Of a stretch of DNA of 64,000 nucleotides, positions 51,315-60,611 are shown one piece after another (the first letter of the stretch is position 1; each line of letters begins with the position of its first letter). A model generated the notes under the pieces. That model saw only the letters and a program-made list of their open reading frames with translations. It was not told the DNA's origin and ran no database searches. A program made the translations under genes and the position numbers. Where the stretch lies: NCBI RefSeq assembly GCF_039540575.1, contig NZ_BAABFC010000001.1:186001-250000 (forward strand), written 5' to 3'. Source of the DNA: Pseudaeromonas paramecii (GTDB lineage: Bacteria > Pseudomonadota > Gammaproteobacteria > Enterobacterales > Aeromonadaceae).

Positions 51315-51437
51315 TCAGTCAAAGTAGGCATGTCGAAAATGCCCATGGCAACGTCCAAACGCGCGCTGCAACAGACGCTCAGCCTTGCCTAGCTGGCTTT
51401 GCTGGCGGGCCAGAACTTTCAGGTCATGACAATTCAT
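51315..51437 (-). CDS. probable 40-residue protein
   Basis: MNCHDLKVLARQQSQLGKAE, then RLLQRAFGRCHGHFRHAYFD. It is too short for most gene finders, but the ATG is preceded by GGAGGTG at ideal spacing and a strong terminator closes the transcript. The sequence is a helical, basic peptide with Cys and His residues in the C-terminal half (GRCHGHFRH) that could bind metal. No family identified. It stands alone in an otherwise empty 700-base interval between the TSUP permease and lonH. Confidence 0.55.
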   Translation of the reverse strand: MNCHDLKVLARQQSQLGKAERLLQRAFGRCHGHFRHAYFD

Positions 51438-51790
51438 AAACACCTCCATGCGTGGCAAATCCCTGCACTACTTTCACGGTTGCTCACACTCGCACAGTGC
51501 TTACAACGACGCCATTGTTGATCTGGCTCACATATTTGTCCAGCGTTTTGTAACTCTATTACGGATTTTATTTTCATAGGGTTCCGCTAGGCGCCGATTG
51601 CCTGGGCTAACCCGCATTAAATGTGCTGCTTTTATGGCTTGGGACAAGGCCATGGCGTTTGTTTATGTAATTTCATTACATTTTAACCTCGACTGCACCT
51701 CAGTGGCTTTTCTGCACAGTCCCGTAGGGCTGGCCGAGTAGATGCGTTATACTGCGCACATCTTTTCCATCGTCATGACATTATTCACAA
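51438..51790. other. intergenic region upstream of lonH
   Basis: About 350 bases without a gene, AT-rich in part. It must hold the divergent promoters of the 40-residue gene and lonH. TATACT at 51748-51753 could be the lonH -10; no clear -35 is seen. Confidence 0.4.
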
Positions 51791-53767
51791 GTGATTGAAT
51801 TAAAACCAGAACAGCTAAGCCCGAGCTTCCCTCCCCTGCCCTGTGACCGTTTAAGTGAGCTGTCTCCACTTTCTTTTGCCGATACGCAGCCCAGAACGGC
51901 TTCGGCTGTTGCACGGTTGGCCCAGCTGGATCGACGGTGCAATGTCATGCTGTTGGGCGGGTTCCCCGGTGCCGATTATGAACAGTTACTGATGAACTTG
52001 ATCGATGACAGTGCGGTAGACAATCGCCACTGCTTCGATCTGTGTTATGCCGAGAACCTGCGTAATCCGGCCAAGCCCATCTGGCTCAAGCTCAAACCGG
52101 GTAGTGGCATTGAGTTTTGTGAGCTGGTGGCCGATCTGCTGCGTCGGTTGCAGCTGCACCTGGATGCCGAAGAGGTGGTACAGCGGATCCTGCGCAAACA
52201 GGATCAGGACGAGAAGATTGCCGATTACTTGTCATTGCTGTCGGCCCATGTGGCGATGGATGGTACCTTCACCCATCCCGTGTTGATCAACCTGCTCATC
52301 CATCATGCCAGTGACAATGTCCCGCTGATCTACGGGCGCGATCTCAGCTGGGAGAGCCTGTTCGGCGCCGTCAACTACCAGACCGAACAAGGCTCCGTCT
52401 TCAGTCACCATCATTTGTTGGAGCCGGGTCTGGTACGGGAGGCAAACGGGGGCTTCCTCATACTGCCCCTGGAGGAGCTGCTGGCAGATCCGGATCTCTG
52501 GTTCAAATTGCGCAATGCGCTGGAGACAGGCTTCCTGGATTGGGTACCCAGTAAGGAGAGCCAAGGGTTGACACCGCTGTTCCAACCCGAGGCATCCCCA
52601 CTGCAGCTGCGCCTGATCCTGGTGGGCAACACGCTCCACATCGCCGAGTTTGCCGCCCTGGATCCGGACATGGCCGAGCGGGTATTTCTGCGCACGGATC
52701 TGGTGAGCGAACTGTCCGTGCAGGAAGACTTCCCACTGTTCCTAGGCATGCTGCGCGGCTTGTGCGATCGATTGGGCATCGCGGATCTGGATCAATCGGC
52801 CATGCTGGCGGTGGCGCGGTTTGCCTGTCGCCTCTGTGAACACCAGCAGCTGCTCTCCATTGAGGAGCCGCCCTTGGCCGGTCTGTTGCAGCTGGCTGCC
52901 TGTATTGCCAAAGAAGAACAGGCTCACTGCCTGACCGGAGACCACATACAGACGGCCCTCACCGAGCAGGAGTACCGACTGAACTATGTGGTGGAACAAT
53001 CGGATCAGGGCATAGTCGATGGCCAGATCATGTTGCAGACCCGCGGTGAGGTGGTGGGCCAGATCAATGGCTTGTCGGTCATTCAAATCATGGGCCACCC
53101 CTACGACTTCGGGGAGCCAGTGCGTCTCACCGCCACCGTCCACATGGGTGATGGTGACGTAGCCGATATCGAACGCAAGGCCGAACTAGCCGGGCATATC
53201 CACGCCAAGGCCATGATGATCATTCACGGCTACCTCTCCACCCAGTTTGGCGCCGAAAATCCCTCGCCCCTGTCGGCGAATCTGGTCTTCGAGCAGTCTT
53301 ATCACGAGATTGATGGCGACAGTGCCGCCCTCACCGGTCTGTGCGCGCTGCTTTCCGCCCTGGCGCTACAGCCCATTCGCCAGTGCTATGCGGTAACGGG
53401 CGCGGTGGATCAGTTTGGTAATGTGCAACCCGTTGGTGGGTTGAATGAAAAGATCGAGGGTTTCTTCCGCGTGTGCAGCATCCAGGGCTTGACCGGAGAG
53501 CAAGGCGTGCTGATCCCGGCATCAAACCAATTACAGCTCATACTCTCCGACGAGGTGCGTCAGGCTGTTGCCGAGGGGCGCTTTCATATCTACGCCGTTA
53601 AGCATGTCACCGAGGCGGTGGAGCTGCTCACCGGATGCGTAGCCGGTGACCTGGACGATGAGCAGAGCCTGTTTGGCCGCATCCAGCTGCGACTGGATGA
53701 ATTGAGTGGCCCGCCGAGTGGGCAACTCGGCTTGTTTGGCAGTCTGCTGCGCCGCTTGCTGAAGTGA
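51791..53767 (+). CDS. lonH: Lon-like protease LonH/YcbZ
   Basis: A 658-residue protein of the Lon-related YcbZ family. The C-terminal peptidase domain keeps the Ser-Lys dyad: Ser511 in EIDGDSAALTGL and Lys554 in GGLNEKIEGFF. The N-terminal ATPase-like part has no functional Walker A (GGFPGADYEQLL), but retains NGGFLILPLEELL like the family. The start is GTG (MIELKPEQLSP). It is encoded directly upstream of fabA, as in E. coli, with rmf beyond. The physiological substrate is not established. Confidence 0.93.
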   Translation: MIELKPEQLSPSFPPLPCDRLSELSPLSFADTQPRTASAVARLAQLDRRCNVMLLGGFPGADYEQLLMNLIDDSAVDNRHCFDLCYAENLRNPAKPIWLKLKPGSGIEFCELVADLLRRLQLHLDAEEVVQRILRKQDQDEKIADYLSLLSAHVAMDGTFTHPVLINLLIHHASDNVPLIYGRDLSWESLFGAVNYQTEQGSVFSHHHLLEPGLVREANGGFLILPLEELLADPDLWFKLRNALETGFLDWVPSKESQGLTPLFQPEASPLQLRLILVGNTLHIAEFAALDPDMAERVFLRTDLVSELSVQEDFPLFLGMLRGLCDRLGIADLDQSAMLAVARFACRLCEHQQLLSIEEPPLAGLLQLAACIAKEEQAHCLTGDHIQTALTEQEYRLNYVVEQSDQGIVDGQIMLQTRGEVVGQINGLSVIQIMGHPYDFGEPVRLTATVHMGDGDVADIERKAELAGHIHAKAMMIIHGYLSTQFGAENPSPLSANLVFEQSYHEIDGDSAALTGLCALLSALALQPIRQCYAVTGAVDQFGNVQPVGGLNEKIEGFFRVCSIQGLTGEQGVLIPASNQLQLILSDEVRQAVAEGRFHIYAVKHVTEAVELLTGCVAGDLDDEQSLFGRIQLRLDELSGPPSGQLGLFGSLLRRLLK

Positions 53768-53773
53768 TCGGAG

Positions 53774-53802
53774 TTGTTTAGCGAACACCTGTACGCTAAA
53801 TT
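53774..53802 (+). promoter_or_regulatory. fabA promoter with FabR operator in the spacer
   Basis: TTGTTT (-35), 17 bases, TAAATT (-10). The spacer is almost entirely the palindrome AGCGAACACCTGTACGCT (53780-53797), which matches the FabR box AGCGTACA-N2-TGTTCGCT in inverted order. FabR senses unsaturated acyl-thioesters and represses fabA and fabB, so the operator placement implies direct occlusion of RNA polymerase. Confidence 0.75.
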
Positions 53803-53828
53803 AGCGCCAGCGATAAACGAGAAGGATT

Positions 53829-54392
53829 ATGAAGGTGTCAGAACAACAGAAGGTAACCGCCAACCCGTCGTTGTGCGAACGAGGTGTCAATCATTTCACA
53901 CGCGACGATCTGCTGGCCTGCAGCCAGGGTCAACTGTTTGGTGAAGGCAACAGCCAGCTGCCGGCACCCAACATGCTGATGATGGATCGCATCGTGCGGA
54001 TCACCGATGACGGCGGCGAGTTTGGCAAGGGCGAGATCCTGGCCGAGCTGGATATCACGCCGGACCTCTGGTTCTTCGATTGCCATTTTCCCGGCGATCC
54101 TGTGATGCCGGGCTGCCTCGGGCTGGATGCCATGTGGCAACTGGTGGGCTTCTTCCTCGGCTGGAAGGGTGGCCCCGGTAAGGGCCGTGCCCTGGGTGTA
54201 GGGGAAGTGAAGTTCACCGGCCAGATCCTGCCTACCGCCAAGAAGGTCACCTACAAGATCACCATGAAGCGGGTCATCATGCGCAAGCTGATCATGGGGA
54301 TCGCCGATGGCGTGGTGGAAGTGGATGGTCGCCCCATCTACAGCGCCACCGACCTGAAAGTGGGCCTGTTCCAGGACACCACCAGTTTTTAA
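53829..54392 (+). CDS. fabA: 3-hydroxydecanoyl-ACP dehydratase/isomerase
   Basis: A 187-residue hot-dog fold enzyme that introduces the cis double bond in anaerobic unsaturated fatty acid synthesis. Catalytic His is in FDCHFPGDPVMPGCLGLDAM (with the later Asp in the same helix), preceded by LPAPNMLMMDRI. The N-terminus is about 15 residues longer than in E. coli FabA (172 residues); an internal start is not obvious, and the ATG has a GAGAAGGA site upstream. A FabR operator controls it, and a terminator follows. Confidence 0.97.
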   Translation: MKVSEQQKVTANPSLCERGVNHFTRDDLLACSQGQLFGEGNSQLPAPNMLMMDRIVRITDDGGEFGKGEILAELDITPDLWFFDCHFPGDPVMPGCLGLDAMWQLVGFFLGWKGGPGKGRALGVGEVKFTGQILPTAKKVTYKITMKRVIMRKLIMGIADGVVEVDGRPIYSATDLKVGLFQDTTSF

Positions 54393-54406
54393 GCCTTCTC
54401 TCATAC

Positions 54407-54432
54407 AAAAAGCGCCCCGATGGGCGCTTTTT
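54407..54432. terminator. bidirectional terminator between fabA and rmf
   Basis: AAAAAGCGCCC, CGAT, GGGCGCTTTTT with T-runs on both strands. Confidence 0.92.
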
Positions 54433-54453
54433 GTTTTGATCCGTTGATACGAC

Positions 54454-54631
54454 TTATTTTGCCATCAGGCCAACGGTGCGATCATCGACCGCATCTCGCC
54501 AGCCACCGAGCCAGTATCCTCTGGCGTCCATACTCTGGTAAGGGCATCCCTCTTTCGAGCGACCACTGAGACCTGCTTGATATCCACGTGCGCGAGCTCT
54601 TTCCAAACGATCACGTTTCTGTCTCTTCATC
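54454..54631 (-). pseudogene. rmf: ribosome modulation factor, single-base frameshift
   Basis: The start encodes MKRQKRDRLE exactly as in E. coli RMF, the small protein that dimerises 70S ribosomes in stationary phase. The following sequence gives RARARGYQAGLSGRSKEGCP and then YQSMDARGYWLGGWRDAV only after shifting frame by one base. The extra base is in an A-run (GGAAAAGAG on the coding strand, near 54600-54604); one A fewer restores a continuous 58-residue RMF. Everything else, including stop and terminator, is intact. This is either a recent inactivation or a homopolymer error in the sequence. Confidence 0.85.
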
Positions 54632-54652
54632 ACTATTACCCTCTGTTGCCGA

Positions 54653-54691
54653 AAAAAAAGACGACAGTCTGCGCAACTGCCGTCTTTAGTA
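54653..54691 (-). terminator. terminator of the DUF3466 gene
   Basis: On the minus strand AAAGACGGCAGT pairs imperfectly with ACTGTCGTCTTT and is followed by a run of T. Confidence 0.7.
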
Positions 54692-54786
54692 ATAAGCCCA
54701 GTGAGTCATCAAAGGCAATGGCCATTGGCCAGGAATTGAGATCCCTATCGATACATCATGACTAACGTATTAATTTGCCATGACAT

Positions 54787-56487
54787 TTATTTTGAGCTTT
54801 TGCGTCTGCGAATGAGACCCACACCGAGCAAGCCTGCCAGCAGCCCCAATCCCAAGGCACCACCCCCATCGTTCTCACCCAGATCGGTACTGGGAAGTTG
54901 GTTGGTGACCACGGCGGAGTCCGGAACGTCCCCGTCGGTATCGAACGATTCATTTGGCGTCAACCTCACCGTGACCGTGGTAGGATTGTTCTGGTTCTCC
55001 CAGTCCGTCTCGCTGTCGTAGCGATAAGCCGTGGCGGCGATGGTGCCATCATCGGCAATGGCATTGGCATAGGCCAGATAGTAATACTTGCCGTTTTGTA
55101 CACAGGCATTGGCGCCGTCATTGTCGGTGCCGCAGATCAGATCGTTGAGATACCAGCTGCTGCCCGTATTGATGTTGTACAAGAAGGCCTCCTGCATCCG
55201 CGGCGCGCCTTCATAGACGGGAGCCGTCTCGCTGCGCTCGTCGCGCCAGCCCACCACCAGGCCATTGTTATTCAGGCCGCCTGCCTCTGAATTACTGCCC
55301 CGGTTCGGGCTGTTTTCAAACGGAATGTCGGCGGTTTCCCCAGTGGTGACGTTATAGACGAACATCTCGATGGGGATGTTGCGCCCCTTCACCGAGGAGT
55401 ACTTCTGGTTGCCGATGACCCAACCATCCTCATTGATGGCCACGGCCCAGGTATGCCGCAGAACCTCATCCCCTTCACCGGGTGCATTCTTGCTTAGCGG
55501 TATCTTGGTCAGGCTGCCGATGGTCAGGGTGTCGTCTGCCAAGGTTAAGGGCCAGACCACGGCAACATTGCGGCCCGACGTCGAGGCCGAGCCTGCCTCC
55601 TTGGTAGACGAGTAACCAACGGCATAGTAGTCATCCCCCACCTTGGCCATGCTCATTACGGAGGCGGTTTGCAGCAAGGAGGAGTTGGTGCTGTAGTAGG
55701 CAGTCGCCTGGGTCGTGGTGAAGTCCCCGTTATCTCCATCAACCAGCCAGAAGGTCGCTTGGGTGTTAAAGCCAGGACACAGCGGATAGTCTTCTGACTG
55801 GCCGGTATCACCGTCATAGCAGGTGGCCAGGGCAGAGTCCGGCCCCTTGGTGCTGGTGTTGGCAGTGCCGCCCACCAGGTAACGATCGTTATCCAAGGGC
55901 AACAGGCTGTAGGCGGAGGAGAAGCCACCCACACCATCGAACTCATGGGCAGCCGGCAAACTCAGCTGATCGAGCCCCGGGAGGGTCACGAAGGCGGTAC
56001 GCGGGTGGTAGTTGTTGCTGGTAGCGCTGTCGCTCACAGTGTAACCGGCACGCTCGTCCGCGGTGTTGCCCATGGTCGTGACGATGCCGTCTTGTTCGCT
56101 GGTGGAGCTACCATCGACCAGTGATTCGGTCTGGGCCACATAGCTGATGGTATCCAGCCGCCATTGCTTGGCGCGGTTGTCTGTCTTGTTCCAATAGGTG
56201 TTACACACATCGTCAGCCAGCACGGAACTGCAGTAACGCTCGTAGCCCATGCGATGCGCCAGATCCATGCCGATGGGCGCCATGTTGAAAAAGGAGAACC
56301 AGTCGTTGGTGACATCAAAGGCCGCCACCGTCTTGTCTTCCTTACTCATGGCCCTGGCCCAGGGACCGAAATTACCGGCGATGTCGCTGGCGCTTACCAC
56401 CTCTTCGATGGTGAAGAAGGGATCCTGCGCCTGTGCGGCACAAGAGGTCAGGACTGCCAATGCCACCAGTGTCTGTTTTTTGTTCAT
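54787..56487 (-). CDS. DUF3466 family exported protein with GlyGly-CTERM-like tail
   Basis: A 566-residue protein with signal peptide (TLVALAVLTSCAAQAQ) and a beta-rich repeated-blade body. Recurring units such as YAVGYSS, WAVAINEDGWVIGNQ, GGLNNNGLVVGW and NAIADDGTIAATAY recall the autotransporter-like extracellular repeat families. The C-terminus GGGALGLGLLAGLLGVGLI followed by RRRKSSK has the Gly motif, hydrophobic helix and basic end of a GlyGly-CTERM sorting signal, processed by rhombosortase before surface display through type II secretion. The number of Cys pairs also fits an extracellular protein. Function unknown. Confidence 0.8.
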   Translation of the reverse strand: MNKKQTLVALAVLTSCAAQAQDPFFTIEEVVSASDIAGNFGPWARAMSKEDKTVAAFDVTNDWFSFFNMAPIGMDLAHRMGYERYCSSVLADDVCNTYWNKTDNRAKQWRLDTISYVAQTESLVDGSSTSEQDGIVTTMGNTADERAGYTVSDSATSNNYHPRTAFVTLPGLDQLSLPAAHEFDGVGGFSSAYSLLPLDNDRYLVGGTANTSTKGPDSALATCYDGDTGQSEDYPLCPGFNTQATFWLVDGDNGDFTTTQATAYYSTNSSLLQTASVMSMAKVGDDYYAVGYSSTKEAGSASTSGRNVAVVWPLTLADDTLTIGSLTKIPLSKNAPGEGDEVLRHTWAVAINEDGWVIGNQKYSSVKGRNIPIEMFVYNVTTGETADIPFENSPNRGSNSEAGGLNNNGLVVGWRDERSETAPVYEGAPRMQEAFLYNINTGSSWYLNDLICGTDNDGANACVQNGKYYYLAYANAIADDGTIAATAYRYDSETDWENQNNPTTVTVRLTPNESFDTDGDVPDSAVVTNQLPSTDLGENDGGGALGLGLLAGLLGVGLIRRRKSSK

Positions 56488-56494
56488 TTGCTGA

Positions 56495-58393
56495 TCATTC
56501 CTCGTTCTTCAACGCTTCAAGCTCTTCCCATCGCAGAAAAGCCGCTTCAAGATCCGCCTCTGCCTGACTCAACGCATCTAGCACAGACTGCGTCTCCTCG
56601 GCCGGTTTACTAAAGAAATCAGGCTCATTAATCCTGGCTTGCCATTGGGCAATGCTATTTTCCAATAGTTCCAGCTTGGCTGGTAAAGAATCTAACTCTA
56701 ACTGTAATTTATATGACAGCTTGCGCCCCTTGCGCGCCGCTGGGGTGACCTCGACTGCTTCCACCTTCTTGGTGGGCTGAGCCGGTTCACTGCTGCCGCC
56801 GGTTCCACCGTGGGGAATATCGCTGTAACCGCCCACATATTCACTGATTTTTCCATCGCCCTCAAATACCCAGCAATGGCTGACGGTATTATCGATGAAG
56901 CGCCGATCGTGACTGACCAGCAGCAAGGTGCCCTGATATTCCGCCAGCAGCTCTTCAAGCAGCTCCAGGGTTTCAATATCCAGATCGTTGGTGGGTTCGT
57001 CCAGGATCAGCAGGTTGCAGGGTTTGAGAAACAGCCGGGCCAGCAGGAGTCGATTTTTCTCACCACCGGATAAGGCACGCACCGGCGTCAGCGCGCGCTT
57101 GGGCTCAAACAGGAAGTCCTGCAGGTAACCCAGCACATGGCGGCGGCGGCCGTTGATCTCCACCTCCTGGCGACCTTCTGCCAGGTTGTCCATCACGGTC
57201 CTGTCGGGGTCGAGCTGCTGGCGATACTGGTCAAAATAGGCCACCTCCAGCTTGGTGCCGCAACGCAGCTTACCGGCGGTGGGTTGCAGCTCACCCAACA
57301 GCAGCTTGATGAGGGTCGTCTTGCCACAGCCATTGGGTCCCACCAGGGCGATCTTGTCGCCCCGTTGCACCAGCGGGCTAAAATGGTTCACCAGCACCCG
57401 CTCGCCCAGGCGGAACTCCACACCGGTGCCTTCGAACACCAGCTTGCCGGAGCGCAGGGCATCATCCAGCTGGATGTTGGCCTTGCCCATCTGCTCGCGA
57501 CGGGCCGAGCGCTCCACCCGCAGATCCTTGAGGGCCCGCACCCGACCTTCATTACGGGTGCGCCGGGCCTTGATCCCTTGACGGATCCAGGCCTCTTCCT
57601 GGGCCAGCTTCTTGTCAAACTCGGCATTTTGCAGTGCTTCGACCCGCAGTGACTCTTCCTTGCCCGACAGGTAACTGTCGTAATCCCCGGGCCAGGAGGT
57701 GAGCTGGCCGCGATCCAGGTCGACGATACGGGTGGCCAGTCGATGAATGAATTCACGGTCGTGGCTGATGAAGACGATGGCACCGCCGAATTCCTTGAGG
57801 AAATTCTCCAGCCAGTCGATGGTGCCGATGTCCAGGTGGTTGGTAGGCTCGTCCAGCAGCAGCAGATCCGGATTGCTGGCCAGGGCGCGGGCCAGGGCCA
57901 CCTTGCGCAACCAACCACCGGAGAGTTGGGTCAGGTTGGCCTCGGCATCCAGACCCAGACGACTGAGTACCTGGTGGATGCGGGTGTCGAATTGCCAACC
58001 GTCATGCAGGTCCAGCTGTTCCTGCAGACGCCCCAGCCGCGCCAGATTGGCCGGGCTGGGATCCTGCGCCACCGCCTGGGAGGCCTGGTGGTAGTCCGCC
58101 AGCAATTGCCCCAGTGCCTGGAGCCCCTGGGCGACGTATTCGAAGACGGTATGGGGCAGGCTCTGGGGCGGATCCTGCTCCAGCCGGGCGATGCGCAGAT
58201 CCTGCAGATGGCTGCGCCGGCCATCCTCCAGTTGCACCGTGCCCTCGATGACCTTGAGCAGGGTCGACTTGCCGGCGCCATTACGGCCCACCAGACACAG
58301 ACGTTCACCCGCCTCTATGTTGAGGTCGACATGATCCAGGATGGGTGAGGTGCCGTAGGAGAGAAAGGCTTGTTGTAGGGAGAAAATGGCCAT
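56495..58393 (-). CDS. uup: ABC-F ATPase Uup
   Basis: A 632-residue soluble twin-ABC protein that acts on the ribosome and in DNA replication/transposon excision phenotypes. The two nucleotide-binding domains show Walker A GRNGAGKST and GPNGCGKTT, signatures LSGGW and LSGGEKNRLLLARL, and Walker B LLLLDEPTNHLD and LLILDEPTNDLD. The ABC-F linker lies between, and the C-terminal coiled coil of Uup (YKLQLELDSLPAKLELLENS) ends the chain. The ATG at 58393 is preferred to the TTG just before. It lies seven bases downstream of nothing on its strand; the DUF3466 start is eight bases beyond its stop, on the same strand. Confidence 0.94.
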   Translation of the reverse strand: MAIFSLQQAFLSYGTSPILDHVDLNIEAGERLCLVGRNGAGKSTLLKVIEGTVQLEDGRRSHLQDLRIARLEQDPPQSLPHTVFEYVAQGLQALGQLLADYHQASQAVAQDPSPANLARLGRLQEQLDLHDGWQFDTRIHQVLSRLGLDAEANLTQLSGGWLRKVALARALASNPDLLLLDEPTNHLDIGTIDWLENFLKEFGGAIVFISHDREFIHRLATRIVDLDRGQLTSWPGDYDSYLSGKEESLRVEALQNAEFDKKLAQEEAWIRQGIKARRTRNEGRVRALKDLRVERSARREQMGKANIQLDDALRSGKLVFEGTGVEFRLGERVLVNHFSPLVQRGDKIALVGPNGCGKTTLIKLLLGELQPTAGKLRCGTKLEVAYFDQYRQQLDPDRTVMDNLAEGRQEVEINGRRRHVLGYLQDFLFEPKRALTPVRALSGGEKNRLLLARLFLKPCNLLILDEPTNDLDIETLELLEELLAEYQGTLLLVSHDRRFIDNTVSHCWVFEGDGKISEYVGGYSDIPHGGTGGSSEPAQPTKKVEAVEVTPAARKGRKLSYKLQLELDSLPAKLELLENSIAQWQARINEPDFFSKPAEETQSVLDALSQAEADLEAAFLRWEELEALKNEE

Positions 58394-58490
58394 CAAAAAC
58401 GCTCATTACGGTTAGGGCAGCAACGGAGGAGCCCCCGTTGCCAGTAGGGTGTCGGCGCCGCAGCGCCGGTGTGCGTCTTCAGACCTAGCC

Positions 58491-60611
58491 TCATGGCGTT
58501 GGGCTGGCCTGATGGGTGATGATCCAGCAGTTGTGGATCTGCTTGTTGCGGGCAAAGTCCTTGGACAGGCTCTGCTCGCTGATGTTCTTGGCCTGCAGCC
58601 CCAGCGCCGCCAAACCGTCCAGGTCCATCTTGAAGTGACGCTTGTTGTTGGAGAACACCAGGGTGCCCGCCGGGCGCAGCAGGCGCTTCAAGTCACTCAT
58701 CAGCTTGAGGTGATCCCGCTGCACATCGAAGCTCTCCTCCATCCGCTTGGAGTTGGAGAAGGTGGGCGGGTCGATGAAGATAAGATCGTATTGCTGACGA
58801 CATTGAGCCAGCCACTGCAGACAGTCGGCCTGCTCGTAGCGATGCTGCCGACCAACGAAGCCGTTGTGGGCCATGTTGTCCCGCGCCCAGTCCAGGTAGG
58901 TGCGGGACATGTCCACCGTGGTGGTGGAACGGGCGCCACCGGCGGCCGCATGCACGGTGGCGCTGCCGGTATAGGCAAACAGATTGAGAAAGTCCTGGCC
59001 CTTGGCCAGCTTGCCCAGCATGCGCCGTGTGTACCTGTGATCCAGAAACAGCCCGGTATCCAGGTAATCGTGCAGGTTGACCAGCAAGGAGACGTTGTAC
59101 TCCTGAATGGCCATCCGCTCGTTGCGGGTAGCCATGCGCTGATATTGCTGCTCGCCCTTTTGCCGCTCCCGCACCTTGAGCACCACATTGGCGCCGGGGA
59201 CACCGGTGACCTCGATGCACGCCTGCATCAGATCCAGCAAGCGCTGCCGCGCGGTCTGCTCAGGGATCGACTTGGGCGCGGCATACTCCTGGATCACCAG
59301 ATGATCCCGGTAGCGGTCGATGGCCACGTTGTAATCCGGCAAGTCCGCATCATAGAGGCGGTAGGCTTCCAATCCCTCCTGCTTGGCCCACTTCTCCAAC
59401 TGCTTGATGTTCTTGCGCAGCCGGTTGGCAAAGTCCTCGGCCACCTGCTTGGTGGAGGCCACCGCGGTTTCTGAGATGAGGTAATTGCGCAGCTGGCACT
59501 CCAGCGCGCCGTTGAACAGCCGGTATTGCTTGTCGGTGCGCAGCCGCAGACAGGTGAGCAAATCCGGCGAGGCGCTCAGCACACTCACCCGCCAGCCTTT
59601 GAACTCCTGGCGCAAGATCTGGCCCCACTGCTGATACAGCTTGAGCAGCTCGGGCATATCACCCAGACGCTCGCCATAAGGGGGGTTGCTGATGACGAAG
59701 CCCCGTTCGTTGGGCCAGGGGTTGGTGTGTTGCTCCAGGGCCTGCTGTTGCAGCTGGATCACGCCGTCAAAGCCGGCGCGGGAGACGTTCTCCTTGGCGC
59801 GGGCCAACACCCGGGCATCCTGATCGTTGCCCTGCAGCTTGAGGCTACCGGCCAGCTTATTCATGCCACGGCGGGCCCGCACCTGGGCCTCGGCCTTGAG
59901 GCTGTGCCACAGGTCGGCATCGTGCTGCAGCCAGCGTTCGAAGCCAAACTGCTGACGCAACAGGCCGGGGGCCATGTCGGTGGCCTGCATGGCGGCCTCG
60001 ATGAGCAGGGTGCCAGAGCCACACATGGGATCCAGCAAAGGCTCCCCTTGCCAGCCGCCGCGGGCCAGCATGGCCGCCGCCAGGTTTTCCTTGAGGGGCG
60101 CCTCACCGGTGCCACTGCGATAACCGCGCTGATGCAGCGCCGGGCCGGAGAGATCCAGGCCGACGGAGGCCATTTCACGCTTGAGGTGCACCATGATGCG
60201 AACATCCGGCTGACGCTTGTCCACCTCGGGGCGGCGACCGAACTTCTTATTGAAGCGATCGACGATGGCATCTTTCACCTTGACCGCACCGTACTGGGTA
60301 TTGCGGATGGCATCGTTGGTGCCGGAGAAGTCCACCGCCAGGGAGGCCGTGGGACCGAAATGCTGTTCCCAGGATTGGGCGCTGATCCCCAAGTAGAGAT
60401 CCATGTCATCCCGCACGGTAAATTCCGCCAGGCGAAGCTGAATGCGACTGGCAAAGCGACTCCACAGACAGGCACGGTAGGCCGTCTCCAAGGAACCGGT
60501 GAACAGAACACCCGCAACCGTGTCTTTGACGGACTCGGCGCCGAGGCGGGTAAGCTCGTCACTGAGCAGAGGTTCCAGTCCTTTGGGGCAGGAGGCAAAA
60601 AAATCAGTCAT
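58491..60611 (-). CDS. rlmL: bifunctional 23S rRNA methyltransferase RlmKL
   Basis: A 706-residue fused enzyme. An N-terminal THUMP domain is followed by the RlmL methyltransferase (m2G2445; DPMCGSGTLLIEAAM and catalytic NPPYGERLGD). The C-terminal RlmK methyltransferase (m7G2069) carries NLFAYTGSATVHAAAGGA and DPPTFSNSKRM. Length and motifs match E. coli RlmKL (702 residues). It is upstream of uup on the same strand, with about 100 bases between. The neighbouring fMet tRNA is divergent. Confidence 0.95.
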   Translation of the reverse strand: MTDFFASCPKGLEPLLSDELTRLGAESVKDTVAGVLFTGSLETAYRACLWSRFASRIQLRLAEFTVRDDMDLYLGISAQSWEQHFGPTASLAVDFSGTNDAIRNTQYGAVKVKDAIVDRFNKKFGRRPEVDKRQPDVRIMVHLKREMASVGLDLSGPALHQRGYRSGTGEAPLKENLAAAMLARGGWQGEPLLDPMCGSGTLLIEAAMQATDMAPGLLRQQFGFERWLQHDADLWHSLKAEAQVRARRGMNKLAGSLKLQGNDQDARVLARAKENVSRAGFDGVIQLQQQALEQHTNPWPNERGFVISNPPYGERLGDMPELLKLYQQWGQILRQEFKGWRVSVLSASPDLLTCLRLRTDKQYRLFNGALECQLRNYLISETAVASTKQVAEDFANRLRKNIKQLEKWAKQEGLEAYRLYDADLPDYNVAIDRYRDHLVIQEYAAPKSIPEQTARQRLLDLMQACIEVTGVPGANVVLKVRERQKGEQQYQRMATRNERMAIQEYNVSLLVNLHDYLDTGLFLDHRYTRRMLGKLAKGQDFLNLFAYTGSATVHAAAGGARSTTTVDMSRTYLDWARDNMAHNGFVGRQHRYEQADCLQWLAQCRQQYDLIFIDPPTFSNSKRMEESFDVQRDHLKLMSDLKRLLRPAGTLVFSNNKRHFKMDLDGLAALGLQAKNISEQSLSKDFARNKQIHNCWIITHQASPTP

